The notes under the pieces: generated by a model
The model's input: only the letters and a program-made list of their open reading frames with translations
What the model was told of the DNA's origin: nothing
The model's database searches: none
Part shown: positions 26,906 to 35,683 of the stretch, piece by piece
Layout: every line of letters begins with the position of its first letter
Position numbering within the stretch: the first letter of the stretch is position 1
Position numbers and translations under genes: made by a program
DNA from: an uncultured Luteimonas sp.
Lineage (GTDB): Bacteria > Pseudomonadota > Gammaproteobacteria > Xanthomonadales > Xanthomonadaceae
Direction of reading: 5' to 3'
NCBI GenBank assembly: GCA_934541015.1
Contig: CAKTDC010000030.1
Coordinates: 1 to 35,683, forward strand
DNA length: 35,683 nt

Positions 26906-27414
26906 GCTTCCTTGCGCAGCTTTTCGAGCTTCTTCACCGCCCGGTCGCGCTTGAGCGGGGACAGGTGGTCGATGAACAGCCTGCCGTCGAGGTGGTCGAT
27001 CTCGTGCTGGACGCAGGTGGCCAGCAGGCCGTCGACGGTCAGCTCGAAGGGCTTGCCGTGACGGTCCAGGGCCGCGACCACGATGCCGTCGGGGCGGGTG
27101 ACGTCGGCGAAGATGCCCGGGATCGACAGGCAGCCCTCCTGGTGCACCCGCAGGTCGGCCGAGCGCTCGCGCAGGACCGGGTTGATGAACACCAGTGGCT
27201 GGTCCCGGCCCTCGGTGACGTCTATCACCATGAAGCGCTCGTGGGTGTCGACCTGGGTGGCGGCCAGGCCGATGCCGGGGGCTTCGTACATGGTGTGGAA
27301 CATTTCGTCGAGCAGGTGCTGGAAGGCCGGGTCGGCGATCCGGTCGGCCTCCACCTCCCGGGCGACCTTGCGCAGCCGCGGGTCCGGGAATTCGAGAATC
27401 GGGAGCAGTGCCAT
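26890..27414 (-). CDS. def: Peptide deformylase
   Basis: A 174-residue metallohydrolase that removes N-formyl groups from new proteins. Motif 1 is GIGLAA (47-52), motif 2 EGCLS (93-97) and motif 3 HEIDH (137-141); metal ligands Cys95, His137 and His141 and catalytic Glu138 are all present. I chose [12 protein letters not shown] at 27414; the frame continues to 27483, but the upstream part is not conserved in Def. The last four residues and the stop come from an intergenic repeat. It is divergent from the LysM gene and leads def-fmt-rsmB-GT4. Confidence 0.96.
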   Translation of the reverse strand: MALLPILEFPDPRLRKVAREVEADRIADPAFQHLLDEMFHTMYEAPGIGLAATQVDTHERFMVIDVTEGRDQPLVFINPVLRERSADLRVHQEGCLSIPGIFADVTRPDGIVVAALDRHGKPFELTVDGLLATCVQHEIDHLDGRLFIDHLSPLKRDRAVKKLEKLRKEAGNRE

Positions 27415-27460
27415 GGGCGGGGGAATCGGGCTGGCGGTCACAACCGCGGGGAATCTTCCC

Positions 27461-27466
27461 ATTCTA
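27461..27466 (-). promoter_or_regulatory. -10 box TAGAAT upstream of def
   Basis: TAGAAT on the minus strand, about 46 bases before the def ATG, in the divergent gap. No good -35 box. It would drive def-fmt-rsmB-GT4. Confidence 0.4.
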
Positions 27467-27503
27467 GCGCCGCGATCTTGCATCCGCCCGGGACTTGTAC
27501 GCT

Positions 27504-27509
27504 ATAGTT
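27504..27509 (+). promoter_or_regulatory. -10 box TATAGT upstream of the LysM gene
   Basis: TATAGT in the def/LysM divergent gap, with TTGCAT 20 bases upstream as a possible but over-spaced -35. A leader with GGGGAGCAGG follows, ending at the ATG at 27549. Confidence 0.45.
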
Positions 27510-27548
27510 CGGCTGCGGCAAGGGGAAATCTCCAAGGGGAGCAGGTAG

Positions 27549-28694
27549 ATGGCCAGCATGCTTGAACGCCTTTCTAGGGGGCTTCGCACCGGCGTCGCCG
27601 TTGCGCTGCTCACGGTCGGGAGCTACGCCGCGGCCCAGAGCGCGCGCGAGCATCCGGACACTTACGTCGTCGTGCGCGGCGACACCCTGTGGGATATCGC
27701 GGGCAAGTTCCTGCAGCGGCCATGGCTGTGGCCGGAGATCTGGCAGGCGAACCCGCAGATCCAGAACCCGCACCTGATCTACCCGGGCGACGTGATCAGC
27801 CTGGCCTACCTCAACCGGGTGGCGGTCGATCCGGGCCCGCGCCAGGAAGCGCCGATCAACGTCATCCCGCTGTCGGACATCGAGGCCTTCCTCAAGAACC
27901 GCAGCATCGTCGATGGCTTCGACCACCTGCCGCATGTCGTCGGGATCGAGGATTCGCGCCTGCGCGGCAGCCCCGAGCAGCGCATCTACGCCACCGGGCT
28001 GGACTACGCCCAGACCGGAGAGCGCTATGCCATCGTCCGCCCGAGCGCCGAGTTCTACCGTTCCCCGCGCACCCGCGACCTCGACTTCCGCGGCGCCCGC
28101 ATCAACGGCGACACCAACCTCTGGACCGAACTGGTGCCGCGCGGCCGCGACGACGCCTTCCTCGGTTACGAGATCACGCAGATGGCGGTGGCGTCGGTGG
28201 TCCACGGCCCGACCGCGGTCAGTCCGTTGACCGTGCTGTCGCTGGACCTGGAGGGCCTGGAGGTCCGCGCCGGCGACCGCCTGGTGCCGGTCAACCCGCA
28301 GCCCTACGACCTGCAGTTCTTCCCGCATCCGCCGTCCGACCACGCCCTGGCCCTGGGCGCGCAGGTGATCGCGGTGGCCGACACGGTCTCCACCGGCGGC
28401 CCGCGCGACGTGATCGCCATCTCCGCCGGCAGCGCCGACGGCGTCGACAACGGCACCGTGTTCTCGATCTGGCGCAACGGCCCGCACACCATCGACCGCG
28501 TGCGCAACCCCAACACCTCGCGCCACACCGAGCTGCCCAACGCCGGCGGCTCCCGCGTGCGCATGCCCGACGAATACGCCGCGCACGCCATGGTGTTCCG
28601 CACCTTCGACAACGTCAGCTACGCACTGGTGATGGAGGGTACCAAGCCGGCCCGGGTCGGCTACGCGCTCAAGCACCCGGACGCCCCGTACTGA
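27549..28694 (+). CDS. Secreted LysM peptidoglycan-binding protein
   Basis: A 381-residue periplasmic protein. The signal peptide (about 1-29) ends in YAAAQS. A LysM domain (about 37-88) contains VVRGDTLWDIAGKFLQRPW and NPHLIYPGDVISLAYL. The remainder (about 90-381) is beta-rich with no catalytic motif I recognise. Genes of this type lie beside dprA and def in many gammaproteobacteria and are thought to bind the cell wall. It has its own promoter. The stop lies inside a weak hairpin followed by TTTT. Confidence 0.9.
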   Translation: MASMLERLSRGLRTGVAVALLTVGSYAAAQSAREHPDTYVVVRGDTLWDIAGKFLQRPWLWPEIWQANPQIQNPHLIYPGDVISLAYLNRVAVDPGPRQEAPINVIPLSDIEAFLKNRSIVDGFDHLPHVVGIEDSRLRGSPEQRIYATGLDYAQTGERYAIVRPSAEFYRSPRTRDLDFRGARINGDTNLWTELVPRGRDDAFLGYEITQMAVASVVHGPTAVSPLTVLSLDLEGLEVRAGDRLVPVNPQPYDLQFFPHPPSDHALALGAQVIAVADTVSTGGPRDVIAISAGSADGVDNGTVFSIWRNGPHTIDRVRNPNTSRHTELPNAGGSRVRMPDEYAAHAMVFRTFDNVSYALVMEGTKPARVGYALKHPDAPY

Positions 28695-28747
28695 TCCGAC
28701 GCGGGGTTTTCCTACAGCGGCATGCGACGGCGCCCGAGGGCGCCGTC
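28684..28747 (+). terminator. Hairpins between the LysM gene and dprA
   Basis: CCCCG (28684) pairs with CGGGG and is followed by TTTT (28707-28710). A second, strong stem GACGGCGCCC/GGGCGCCGTC lies at 28726-28747 with a 2-base loop. Together they probably end LysM transcription, at least in part. The 16-mer CGGCGCCCGAGGGCGC of the second hairpin recurs just after dprA. Confidence 0.45.
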
Positions 28748-28772
28748 GTCGTCTGGCGGGCAGGATGCGGGC

Positions 28773-29927
28773 ATGCACACGCCCGCCGCCCATCCGCACG
28801 AACACGACCACCTCGCCCTGCTCCACCTGCTTGATGCCGGCGGCGCGGCCGAGCCCCGGCGCCGCCTGCTCGCGGCCTGGGACAGCCCCGCCGCCGCCCT
28901 CGACGCCGGCCCCGGCGCCTGGCGCGCGGCGGGCCTGGACCAGGCCCAGGCCGCGCAGCTCGCGCGCCGGCCGCAGATCGATGCGCAGACGCGGCAGTGG
29001 CTGGCAGGGCCCGGCCACCGCCTGATCGGCTGGAGCGATCCGGACTACCCGCCGCTGCTGCGGGCCACCGCCAGCCCGCCGCTGGCGCTGTTCGTGGCCG
29101 GCGACGCCGACCTGCTCTGGCACCCCGCGATCGCCATCGTCGGCAGCCGCGCGGCCACCGCGCAGGGCCGCGACAACGCCGCCGCCTTCGCACGGGCGCT
29201 GGCGGCGGCCGGGTTCGCCACCTGCAGCGGGATGGCGCTGGGCATCGACACCTCCGCCCACCTGGCCACCGTGGACGCCGGCGGCGCCACCATCGCGGTG
29301 CTCGGCTGCGGCGTGGACCAGCCCTATCCGCGTTCCAACAGCCGGCTGCACGGCCGGATCGTGGCCGGGGGCGCCGTGGTCAGCGAACACCCGCCAGGCA
29401 CGGTCGCCAGGCGCGAACACTTCCCCAGCCGCAACCGGATCATCGCCGGCCTGTCGCTGGGCACCCTCGTGGTGGAAGCGGCGACCCGTTCCGGCGCGCT
29501 GATCACCGCCCGGCTGGCGGCCGAGGCCGGACGCGAGGTGTTCGCCCTGCCCGGATCGATCCACAACCCCATGGCCCGCGGCTGCCACCGCCTGATCCGC
29601 GACGGCGCGGCGCTGGTGGAGACGCCGGGGGAGCTGGTCGAGGCGCTGCAGCCGGTCGCGATGGAGCTGGGCCAGGCGCTCCGGCGGCGCCTGGACGGCC
29701 CGCCCTCCGCCGCCGGCGTGCCCGCCCCCGCGCCCGTCGCGACCGACCGCTTCGACACCCCCGACTACCAGAACTTGTGGCAGGCGCTGGGCCACGACCC
29801 AACCCCTATGGATCTGCTGGTCGAGCGCACCGGATTGACGCCCGCCGTACTGTCATCCATGCTGCTGCCCATGGAGCTCGATGGCCGCGTCTCGAAGGAG
29901 CATGGCCGCTACGCGCGCAAGTCCTGA
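28773..29927 (+). CDS. dprA: DNA-processing protein DprA (Smf)
   Basis: A 384-residue DprA, which loads RecA on incoming single-stranded DNA during natural transformation. An N-terminal helical part (1-90) is followed by the Rossmann-like DprA domain with [44 protein letters not shown] and [16 protein letters not shown]-terminal winged helix (about 320-384) ends in [17 protein letters not shown]. The ATG at 28773 has AGGA 7 bases upstream. It is followed by smg after 31 bases, the usual xanthomonad order. Confidence 0.96.
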   Translation: MHTPAAHPHEHDHLALLHLLDAGGAAEPRRRLLAAWDSPAAALDAGPGAWRAAGLDQAQAAQLARRPQIDAQTRQWLAGPGHRLIGWSDPDYPPLLRATASPPLALFVAGDADLLWHPAIAIVGSRAATAQGRDNAAAFARALAAAGFATCSGMALGIDTSAHLATVDAGGATIAVLGCGVDQPYPRSNSRLHGRIVAGGAVVSEHPPGTVARREHFPSRNRIIAGLSLGTLVVEAATRSGALITARLAAEAGREVFALPGSIHNPMARGCHRLIRDGAALVETPGELVEALQPVAMELGQALRRRLDGPPSAAGVPAPAPVATDRFDTPDYQNLWQALGHDPTPMDLLVERTGLTPAVLSSMLLPMELDGRVSKEHGRYARKS

Positions 29928-29930
29928 CAA

Positions 29931-29946
29931 CGGCGCCCGAGGGCGC
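29931..29946. repeat. 16-bp copy of the pre-dprA hairpin
   Basis: CGGCGCCCGAGGGCGC, identical to 28729-28744, so the same short hairpin flanks dprA on both sides. It sits between the dprA stop and the smg ribosome binding site. Confidence 0.5.
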
Positions 29947-29958
29947 AGGCCGGGGGAA

Positions 29959-30432
29959 ATGAAAGAGAGCATCCTGGACGTCCTGCTCTACCTGTTCGAA
30001 CACTACTTCACCGAAGACGCCGACAGCGTCCGCGACCGCGACTCGCTCCAGAACGGCCTGCTCCAGGCCGGTTTCAGCCCCGCCGAGATCAACAAGGCCT
30101 TCGACTGGCTCGACGCCCTGGCCGAACAGCGCCCCAGCGCCAGCGCACCGCGCACCGACGGCCCCACCCGGGTCTACTTCGGGCCCGAGCTGGACCGGCT
30201 GGACGTCGAGTGCCGCGGCTTCCTGCTGTTCCTGGAGCAGCACGGCATCCTCGACGCCAACCAGCGCGAGCTGGTGCTCGACCGCGCGATGGCGCTCGAC
30301 CAGGACGAGCTGGACCTGGACGACCTCAAGTGGGTCGTGCTGATGGTGCTGTTCAACCAGCCCGGCAGCGAGGCCGCCTACGCCTGGATGGAGACCCAGA
30401 TGTTCACCGAGGAGCCCGAGCCGGTGCACTGA
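29959..30432 (+). CDS. smg: Smg family protein (DUF494)
   Basis: A 157-residue Smg/DUF494 protein. It starts [17 protein letters not shown] and includes [20 protein letters not shown] and [17 protein letters not shown], all typical. The gene is usually found between dprA and topA; its function is not established. It is acidic and helical with no membrane segment. GGGGGA lies just before the ATG. Confidence 0.94.
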   Translation: MKESILDVLLYLFEHYFTEDADSVRDRDSLQNGLLQAGFSPAEINKAFDWLDALAEQRPSASAPRTDGPTRVYFGPELDRLDVECRGFLLFLEQHGILDANQRELVLDRAMALDQDELDLDDLKWVVLMVLFNQPGSEAAYAWMETQMFTEEPEPVH

Positions 30433-30543
30433 GGGCGGTCCACGGCTCCGCGGGGCGGGCTCCGCCGCGGCGCCGGCATCCAGCCGCCCGCATCCGCGCC
30501 GGGCCCGCCCGCGCATGACGGCGCCGGAGGTGGCGACCGCCGC

Positions 30544-30565
30544 GGAAGGGCCGGGGGGCCTTTCC
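30544..30565. terminator. Hairpin between smg and the pilin-like gene
   Basis: GGAAGGGCC and GGCCTTTCC form a 9-bp stem (one G-T pair) with a GGGG loop, not followed by a T-run. It is the only structured element in the 209-base gap and may be a weak terminator in either direction. Confidence 0.3.
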
Positions 30566-30641
30566 CGCCGGCGCAGCCGCGCCACGCCTGCCCCCTTCCC
30601 GCCCGCCCCGTCGTTCCGCCGCCTGCAATGGAGTGCTCCGC

Positions 30642-31139
30642 ATGAATCCGACCACCGGCGCCCACCCGCCCCCGCTGCCTCCGCGCCCCGCCACGCCCGG
30701 GGCGCCTGCTCCGCGCAGCGGCCGCACCGGCTGCCTGATCGCCCTGGCGGTGGTCGCGGTCTGCGGCCTGGCGGTGGTGGGCATCCTCGCCGCGATCGCG
30801 GTGCCGGCCTACCACGACTACCTCGGCCGGGCGAAGGTGTCCCAGACCCTGGCCGAGATCGAGCCGGTGAAGCTCGCGGTCGCCGAGTTCCACGCCCAGG
30901 TCGAGCGCTGCCCGCGCGATGGCGAGGTCGGCGGCCTCGGGCCGGGCCTGCCGCTCCACGGCACGGTCGCGCTCGGCGAAGAGCCGTCCGGGGCCTGCGT
31001 TCTCGACGTGGTGTTGCGCGACGTGGGCACGGCGTTCGACGGCAAGCACCTGCGGCTCGAATATGATGTCGGCCAGGGGAGATGGCACTGCGGCTCGGAC
31101 CTGCGCGACACGCACCTGCCGCCGGCCTGCCGCGACTGA
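30642..31139 (+). CDS. Pilin-like membrane protein lacking a prepilin cleavage site
   Basis: A 165-residue protein. A Pro/Ala-rich N-terminal tail (1-30) precedes one hydrophobic helix that ends in GILAAIAVPAYHDYLGRAKVS (about 48-68), closely matching the pilin alpha-1 helix. The segment before it is GRTGCLIALAVVAVCGLAVV, not the pilin GFTLIE type: the Phe and Glu5 are missing and the spacing is three residues longer. It should therefore stay as a membrane-anchored protein with a periplasmic head containing four Cys. The ATG at 30642 follows GGAG by 8 bases. It lies 19 bases before the DUF4339-RDD gene, so the two are likely co-expressed. Function unknown. Confidence 0.8.
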   Translation: MNPTTGAHPPPLPPRPATPGAPAPRSGRTGCLIALAVVAVCGLAVVGILAAIAVPAYHDYLGRAKVSQTLAEIEPVKLAVAEFHAQVERCPRDGEVGGLGPGLPLHGTVALGEEPSGACVLDVVLRDVGTAFDGKHLRLEYDVGQGRWHCGSDLRDTHLPPACRD

Positions 31140-31158
31140 CGAAAACGGGGAACGATCG

Positions 31159-32121
31159 ATGTCCGAGTGGTACTACGCCGATGCCGGCAACACCCGCCAG
31201 GGGCCGGTCCCGGCCGCTGCGCTGACCCGCCTGCGCCTGGCCGGCCAGCTGAGCTGGGAGAGCCTGGTCTGGCGCGACGGCATGGCCGACTGGCAGCCGA
31301 TGCGCGATGTCGCCGCCGACCTGGCCCAGGACGAGGACCGGGACACCCTGATGGCGCCCGCGGTCGCGGCGCCGGCCACCGCCGCCGGCGACAGCGGCGT
31401 CGACGCCGGCCCCGCCGGTGCCGACGGCTTCGCCGGTTCCGGATACCCCGGCGCCGACGCCTCCGACGCGGCAGCCTCGCCCTACGCCCCGCCTGTGGCC
31501 CCGGTCAGCTCCGGCCCCGCGGTGGTCCACGGCGGCGAGGTGGTCTACGCCGGCTTCTGGAAACGCGTGGCCGCCAGCATCATCGACAGCTTCGTCACCG
31601 GCGCGATCGGCATGGTGATCGGCATGGTCCTGGGCCTGCCGCTGATGCTGATGCTGGGCGCGGCCGGAGGCGACTCCGGCGCCGGGGTGGTGCTGGCGCA
31701 GCTGGTGATGAACGCGCTGTCGCTGGCGGTGGGCGTGGCCTACTACGCCTGGTTCCACTCCTCCAAGATGATGGCCACCCCGGGCAAGCTGGCGCTGGGG
31801 ATCAAGGTGGTGCGCGGCAACGGCGAGCGGATCTCGTTCCTGCGCGGCGTCGGCCGCTACTTCGCGATCATCCCGAGCGCGCTGATCCTCGGCATCGGCT
31901 TCCTCATGGCCGGTTTCACCGAGCGCAAGCAGGCCCTGCACGACATGATCTGCGACACCCTGGTGGTCGACAAATGGGCCTATACCGACCGCCCGGACCT
32001 GCAGCGCCCCGAACTGGGCGTGGTCGCCTGGATCGTGCTCGGGCTGACCGGCGGCCTGTTCCTGCTGTTCATGGCGCTGATGGTCGCACTGGGCGTTTCG
32101 CTGGCCAGCCTGGGCTCCTGA
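31159..32121 (+). CDS. DUF4339 (GYF_2) and RDD-family membrane protein
   Basis: A 320-residue inner-membrane protein. An N-terminal GYF_2/DUF4339 domain (1-50; WYYADAGNTRQGPVPAAAL, LVWRDGMADWQPM) is followed by an Ala/Gly/Pro-rich linker (about 60-130) and an RDD domain with four hydrophobic helices (GFWKRVAASIIDSFV, TPGKLALGIKVV, RKQALHDMICDTLVV, and the last helix near 292-315). RDD proteins are thought to be membrane transport or scaffold proteins; GYF_2 domains probably bind proline-rich peptides. The Pro-rich N-terminus of the neighbouring pilin-like protein is a plausible ligand, which is my inference. GGGGA lies 8 bases before the ATG. Confidence 0.87.
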   Translation: MSEWYYADAGNTRQGPVPAAALTRLRLAGQLSWESLVWRDGMADWQPMRDVAADLAQDEDRDTLMAPAVAAPATAAGDSGVDAGPAGADGFAGSGYPGADASDAAASPYAPPVAPVSSGPAVVHGGEVVYAGFWKRVAASIIDSFVTGAIGMVIGMVLGLPLMLMLGAAGGDSGAGVVLAQLVMNALSLAVGVAYYAWFHSSKMMATPGKLALGIKVVRGNGERISFLRGVGRYFAIIPSALILGIGFLMAGFTERKQALHDMICDTLVVDKWAYTDRPDLQRPELGVVAWIVLGLTGGLFLLFMALMVALGVSLASLGS

Positions 32122-32164
32122 GGCCCGGCGGCCGGCGGCCCTGCTTGACAGGGCCTGCCGGGCC
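32122..32164 (+). terminator. Two-tier hairpin after the RDD gene
   Basis: Outer arms GGCCCGGC (32122-32129) and GCCGGGCC (32157-32164); inner arms GGCCCTG (32137-32143) and CAGGGCC (32149-32155) around CTTGA. No T-run follows, so it may be a rho-type or partial terminator. The loop and arm contain TTGACA, a perfect -35 string, but it is 24 bases from the next -10 box. Confidence 0.5.
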
Positions 32165-32174
32165 GTGATTCCAC

Positions 32175-32182
32175 TATATAAA
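32175..32182 (+). promoter_or_regulatory. AT-rich -10 region of topA
   Basis: TATATAAA stands out in GC-rich DNA and can supply TATATA or TATAAA as a -10 box. TTGACA at 32145-32150 is 24 bases away, too far for a standard promoter. The leader to topA would be about 108 bases. Confidence 0.5.
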
Positions 32183-32212
32183 GCGGCGCCGGAACCTGAA
32201 CGGCGCCAGGCG

Positions 32213-32238
32213 GACGCCCGGGAGCCCTTCCGGGCGTC
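32213..32238 (+). promoter_or_regulatory. Hairpin in the topA leader
   Basis: GACGCCCGG and CCGGGCGTC form a perfect 9-bp stem with an 8-base loop, followed by GTGTTGT. It lies 58 bases before the topA start codon. It could be an attenuator or an mRNA-stability element. Confidence 0.4.
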
Positions 32239-32295
32239 GTGTTGTCCGAACTCCCTCTCGGCGCGGCCGAACGCCGCGCACGGACCCGTCCCCAG

Positions 32296-34821
<2,526 letters not shown>

Positions 34822-34908
34822 CCGGCGCGATCGCCCGCATGCACTGCCACCCCGGGCCGGCAAGCGACGCGACCGCCCCGCGGCTGCGGGCCCTGCGGCA
34901 ATAGGCCG

Positions 34909-35475
34909 ATGCGGATCGGCGCGCCACTCGATGCCGCCGCCGCCGCCGCGCTGCTGCGCGAGGGCGGCGTGCTGGCCTATCCCACCGAGGGCGTCTGGGG
35001 ACTGGGCTGCGACCCCGCGAACGAGACGGCGGTCCTGCGCCTGCTGGCGATCAAGCAGCGTGATCCGGGCAAGGGCCTGATCCTGATCGCGGCCTCGGTG
35101 CCGCAGCTCGACGGCGTGGTCGACTGGGGCGCGCTGCCGGCGCAGGCGCGCGATGCGGTACTCGCATCCTGGCCCGGGCCCAGCACCTGGATCATGCCGG
35201 CCCTGCCCGGGCTGCCGCGCTGGATCACCGGCAACCACGCCGGCATCGCGGTCCGGGTGAGCGCGCATCCGCTGGTGCGCGCGCTGTGCGAGGCCTTCGG
35301 CGGCGCGATCGTGTCCACCAGCGCCAACACGTCGGGCATGCCGGCGCCGGGCCGGCGCGAGGCGCTGGAGCCGGCGGTCCTCGCCCGCATCGACGGCGTG
35401 ACCGAAGGCGAGACCGGAAACCTGCCCGGCCCGACCCCGATCCGCCATGCACACGACGGCAGCGTGCTGCGCTGA
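34909..35475 (+). CDS. tsaC: Threonylcarbamoyl-AMP synthase TsaC
   Basis: A 188-residue TsaC/YrdC protein that makes threonylcarbamoyl-AMP for the t6A37 modification of tRNA. Signatures are GGVLAYPTEGVWGLGCDP, LLAIKQRDPGKGLILIA and IVSTSANTSGMPAP. The length fits the single-domain TsaC type rather than Sua5. It lies 87 bases after topA, the usual xanthomonad neighbour. The Shine-Dalgarno match is weak (AGG). The gap shows no terminator. Confidence 0.95.
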   Translation: MRIGAPLDAAAAAALLREGGVLAYPTEGVWGLGCDPANETAVLRLLAIKQRDPGKGLILIAASVPQLDGVVDWGALPAQARDAVLASWPGPSTWIMPALPGLPRWITGNHAGIAVRVSAHPLVRALCEAFGGAIVSTSANTSGMPAPGRREALEPAVLARIDGVTEGETGNLPGPTPIRHAHDGSVLR

Positions 35476-35508
35476 CACAGCGGTCTGGGTGATCCGGAAC
35501 CAGCTTGG

Positions 35509-35567
35509 TTCTTCTCCCAGGTGCGGGGAGAGTTATCAGCTCGGTCTTCGGAGCGACGCCGCGCCCT
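35509..35567 (-). repeat. Dispersed intergenic repeat, copy C, truncated and inverted
   Basis: Read on the minus strand, this matches the right-hand 59 bases of copy B without gaps; I count 46 of 59 identical by hand. It ends in the same CTGGGAGAAGAA hairpin. The left two-thirds of the element is missing. It lies 33 bases after tsaC, in the opposite orientation to copies A and B. Confidence 0.75.
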
Positions 35568-35683
35568 GCCGTTTCACCTGCAACAAAATCCGCATCAAAA
35601 AAATATGGGTATCCGGATTTTAGTGTGGGGAGACGATTCTGACTCCTCCTTGCCCGTACGCTCTAGCTTGTAGGATTTCAGTC
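35568..35683. other. AT-rich intergenic end of the window
   Basis: This stretch is clearly less GC-rich than the rest of the window. It contains AAAATCCG (35585-35592) and CGGATTTT (35614-35621), perfect inverted arms 21 bases apart. TTGCCC (35650) and TAGGAT (35671), 15 bases apart, could form a rightward promoter. No gene is visible before the edge. Confidence 0.4.

Noticed and set aside
26618..27061. A plus-strand open frame across the fmt/def junction
   Set aside because: Its centre is a reading of the GGGAATC repeat arms ([13 protein letters not shown]), a well-known kind of spurious protein in xanthomonads.
30515..31066. A second plus-strand frame overlapping the pilin-like gene
   Set aside because: It is in a different phase from the pilin-like gene, which has the recognisable helix and a proper ribosome binding site; the frame itself is Arg/Pro-rich noise.
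32145..32182. TTGACA plus TATATA as a standard topA promoter
   Set aside because: The spacer is 24 bases, outside the working range for sigma-70; TTGACA lies in a hairpin loop and arm and may be chance.

Overview
The window is about 35.7 kb of very GC-rich, densely coded DNA. Gene content and order point to a gammaproteobacterium of the Xanthomonadaceae/Lysobacteraceae (Lysobacter, Luteimonas or Pseudoxanthomonas type). The two main clues are the order fmt-def-LysM gene-dprA-smg-...-topA-tsaC and the order esterase-algZ-algR-hemC. The genus call is inference. Almost everything is chromosomal core. There is no IS element, prophage, integrase, toxin-antitoxin pair or cas gene.

Layout. (1) 1-3612, minus strand: a copper module made of a DUF2946 protein, an OprC/NosA-type TonB-dependent copper receptor, a PCuAC periplasmic copper chaperone, and a membrane protein cut by the left edge. 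(2) 3657-5476, minus: a patatin-like lipase translationally coupled to a WYL-domain regulator. (3) 5627-12382, plus: a molybdenum/iron-sulfur/membrane-anchor enzyme of the sulfite dehydrogenase SoeABC type, with an SLC13-family permease and a 76-residue membrane protein between soeA and soeB. (4) 12456-14047: an outer-membrane protein candidate convergent with hemC. (5) 14405-18924, minus: rpoD, its terminator, a tRNA-Ile2(CAU), a serine esterase, and the AlgZ/AlgR two-component pair. (6) 19095-22903: dtd, then divergently a LpxL-like acyltransferase coupled to two bacterial-PH-domain membrane proteins (YdbS/YdbT type). (7) 23215-27414, minus: def, fmt, rsmB and a GT4 glycosyltransferase. (8) 27549-35475, plus: LysM protein, dprA, smg, a pilin-like protein, a DUF4339-RDD membrane protein, topA and tsaC.

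How the genes work together. Region 3 would oxidise sulfite at the cytoplasmic face and pass electrons to quinone through SoeC; the permease may move the sulfur anion. Region 1 takes up and hands on copper. Regions 7 and 8 are translation and envelope housekeeping: start-tRNA formylation, deformylation, rRNA methylation, DNA processing, supercoiling and t6A synthesis.

The most unusual content lies between genes. A structured dispersed repeat with inverted ends occurs as two near-full copies and one truncated inverted copy. Three hairpin repeats lie at an exact 61-bp period and resemble type I-E CRISPR repeats, but there are no cas genes. Other repeats have supplied the 3' ends of fmt and def. 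Several genes have a -10 box only 6-7 bases before the start codon, which suggests leaderless mRNAs. I found no clear new defence or biosynthetic system.
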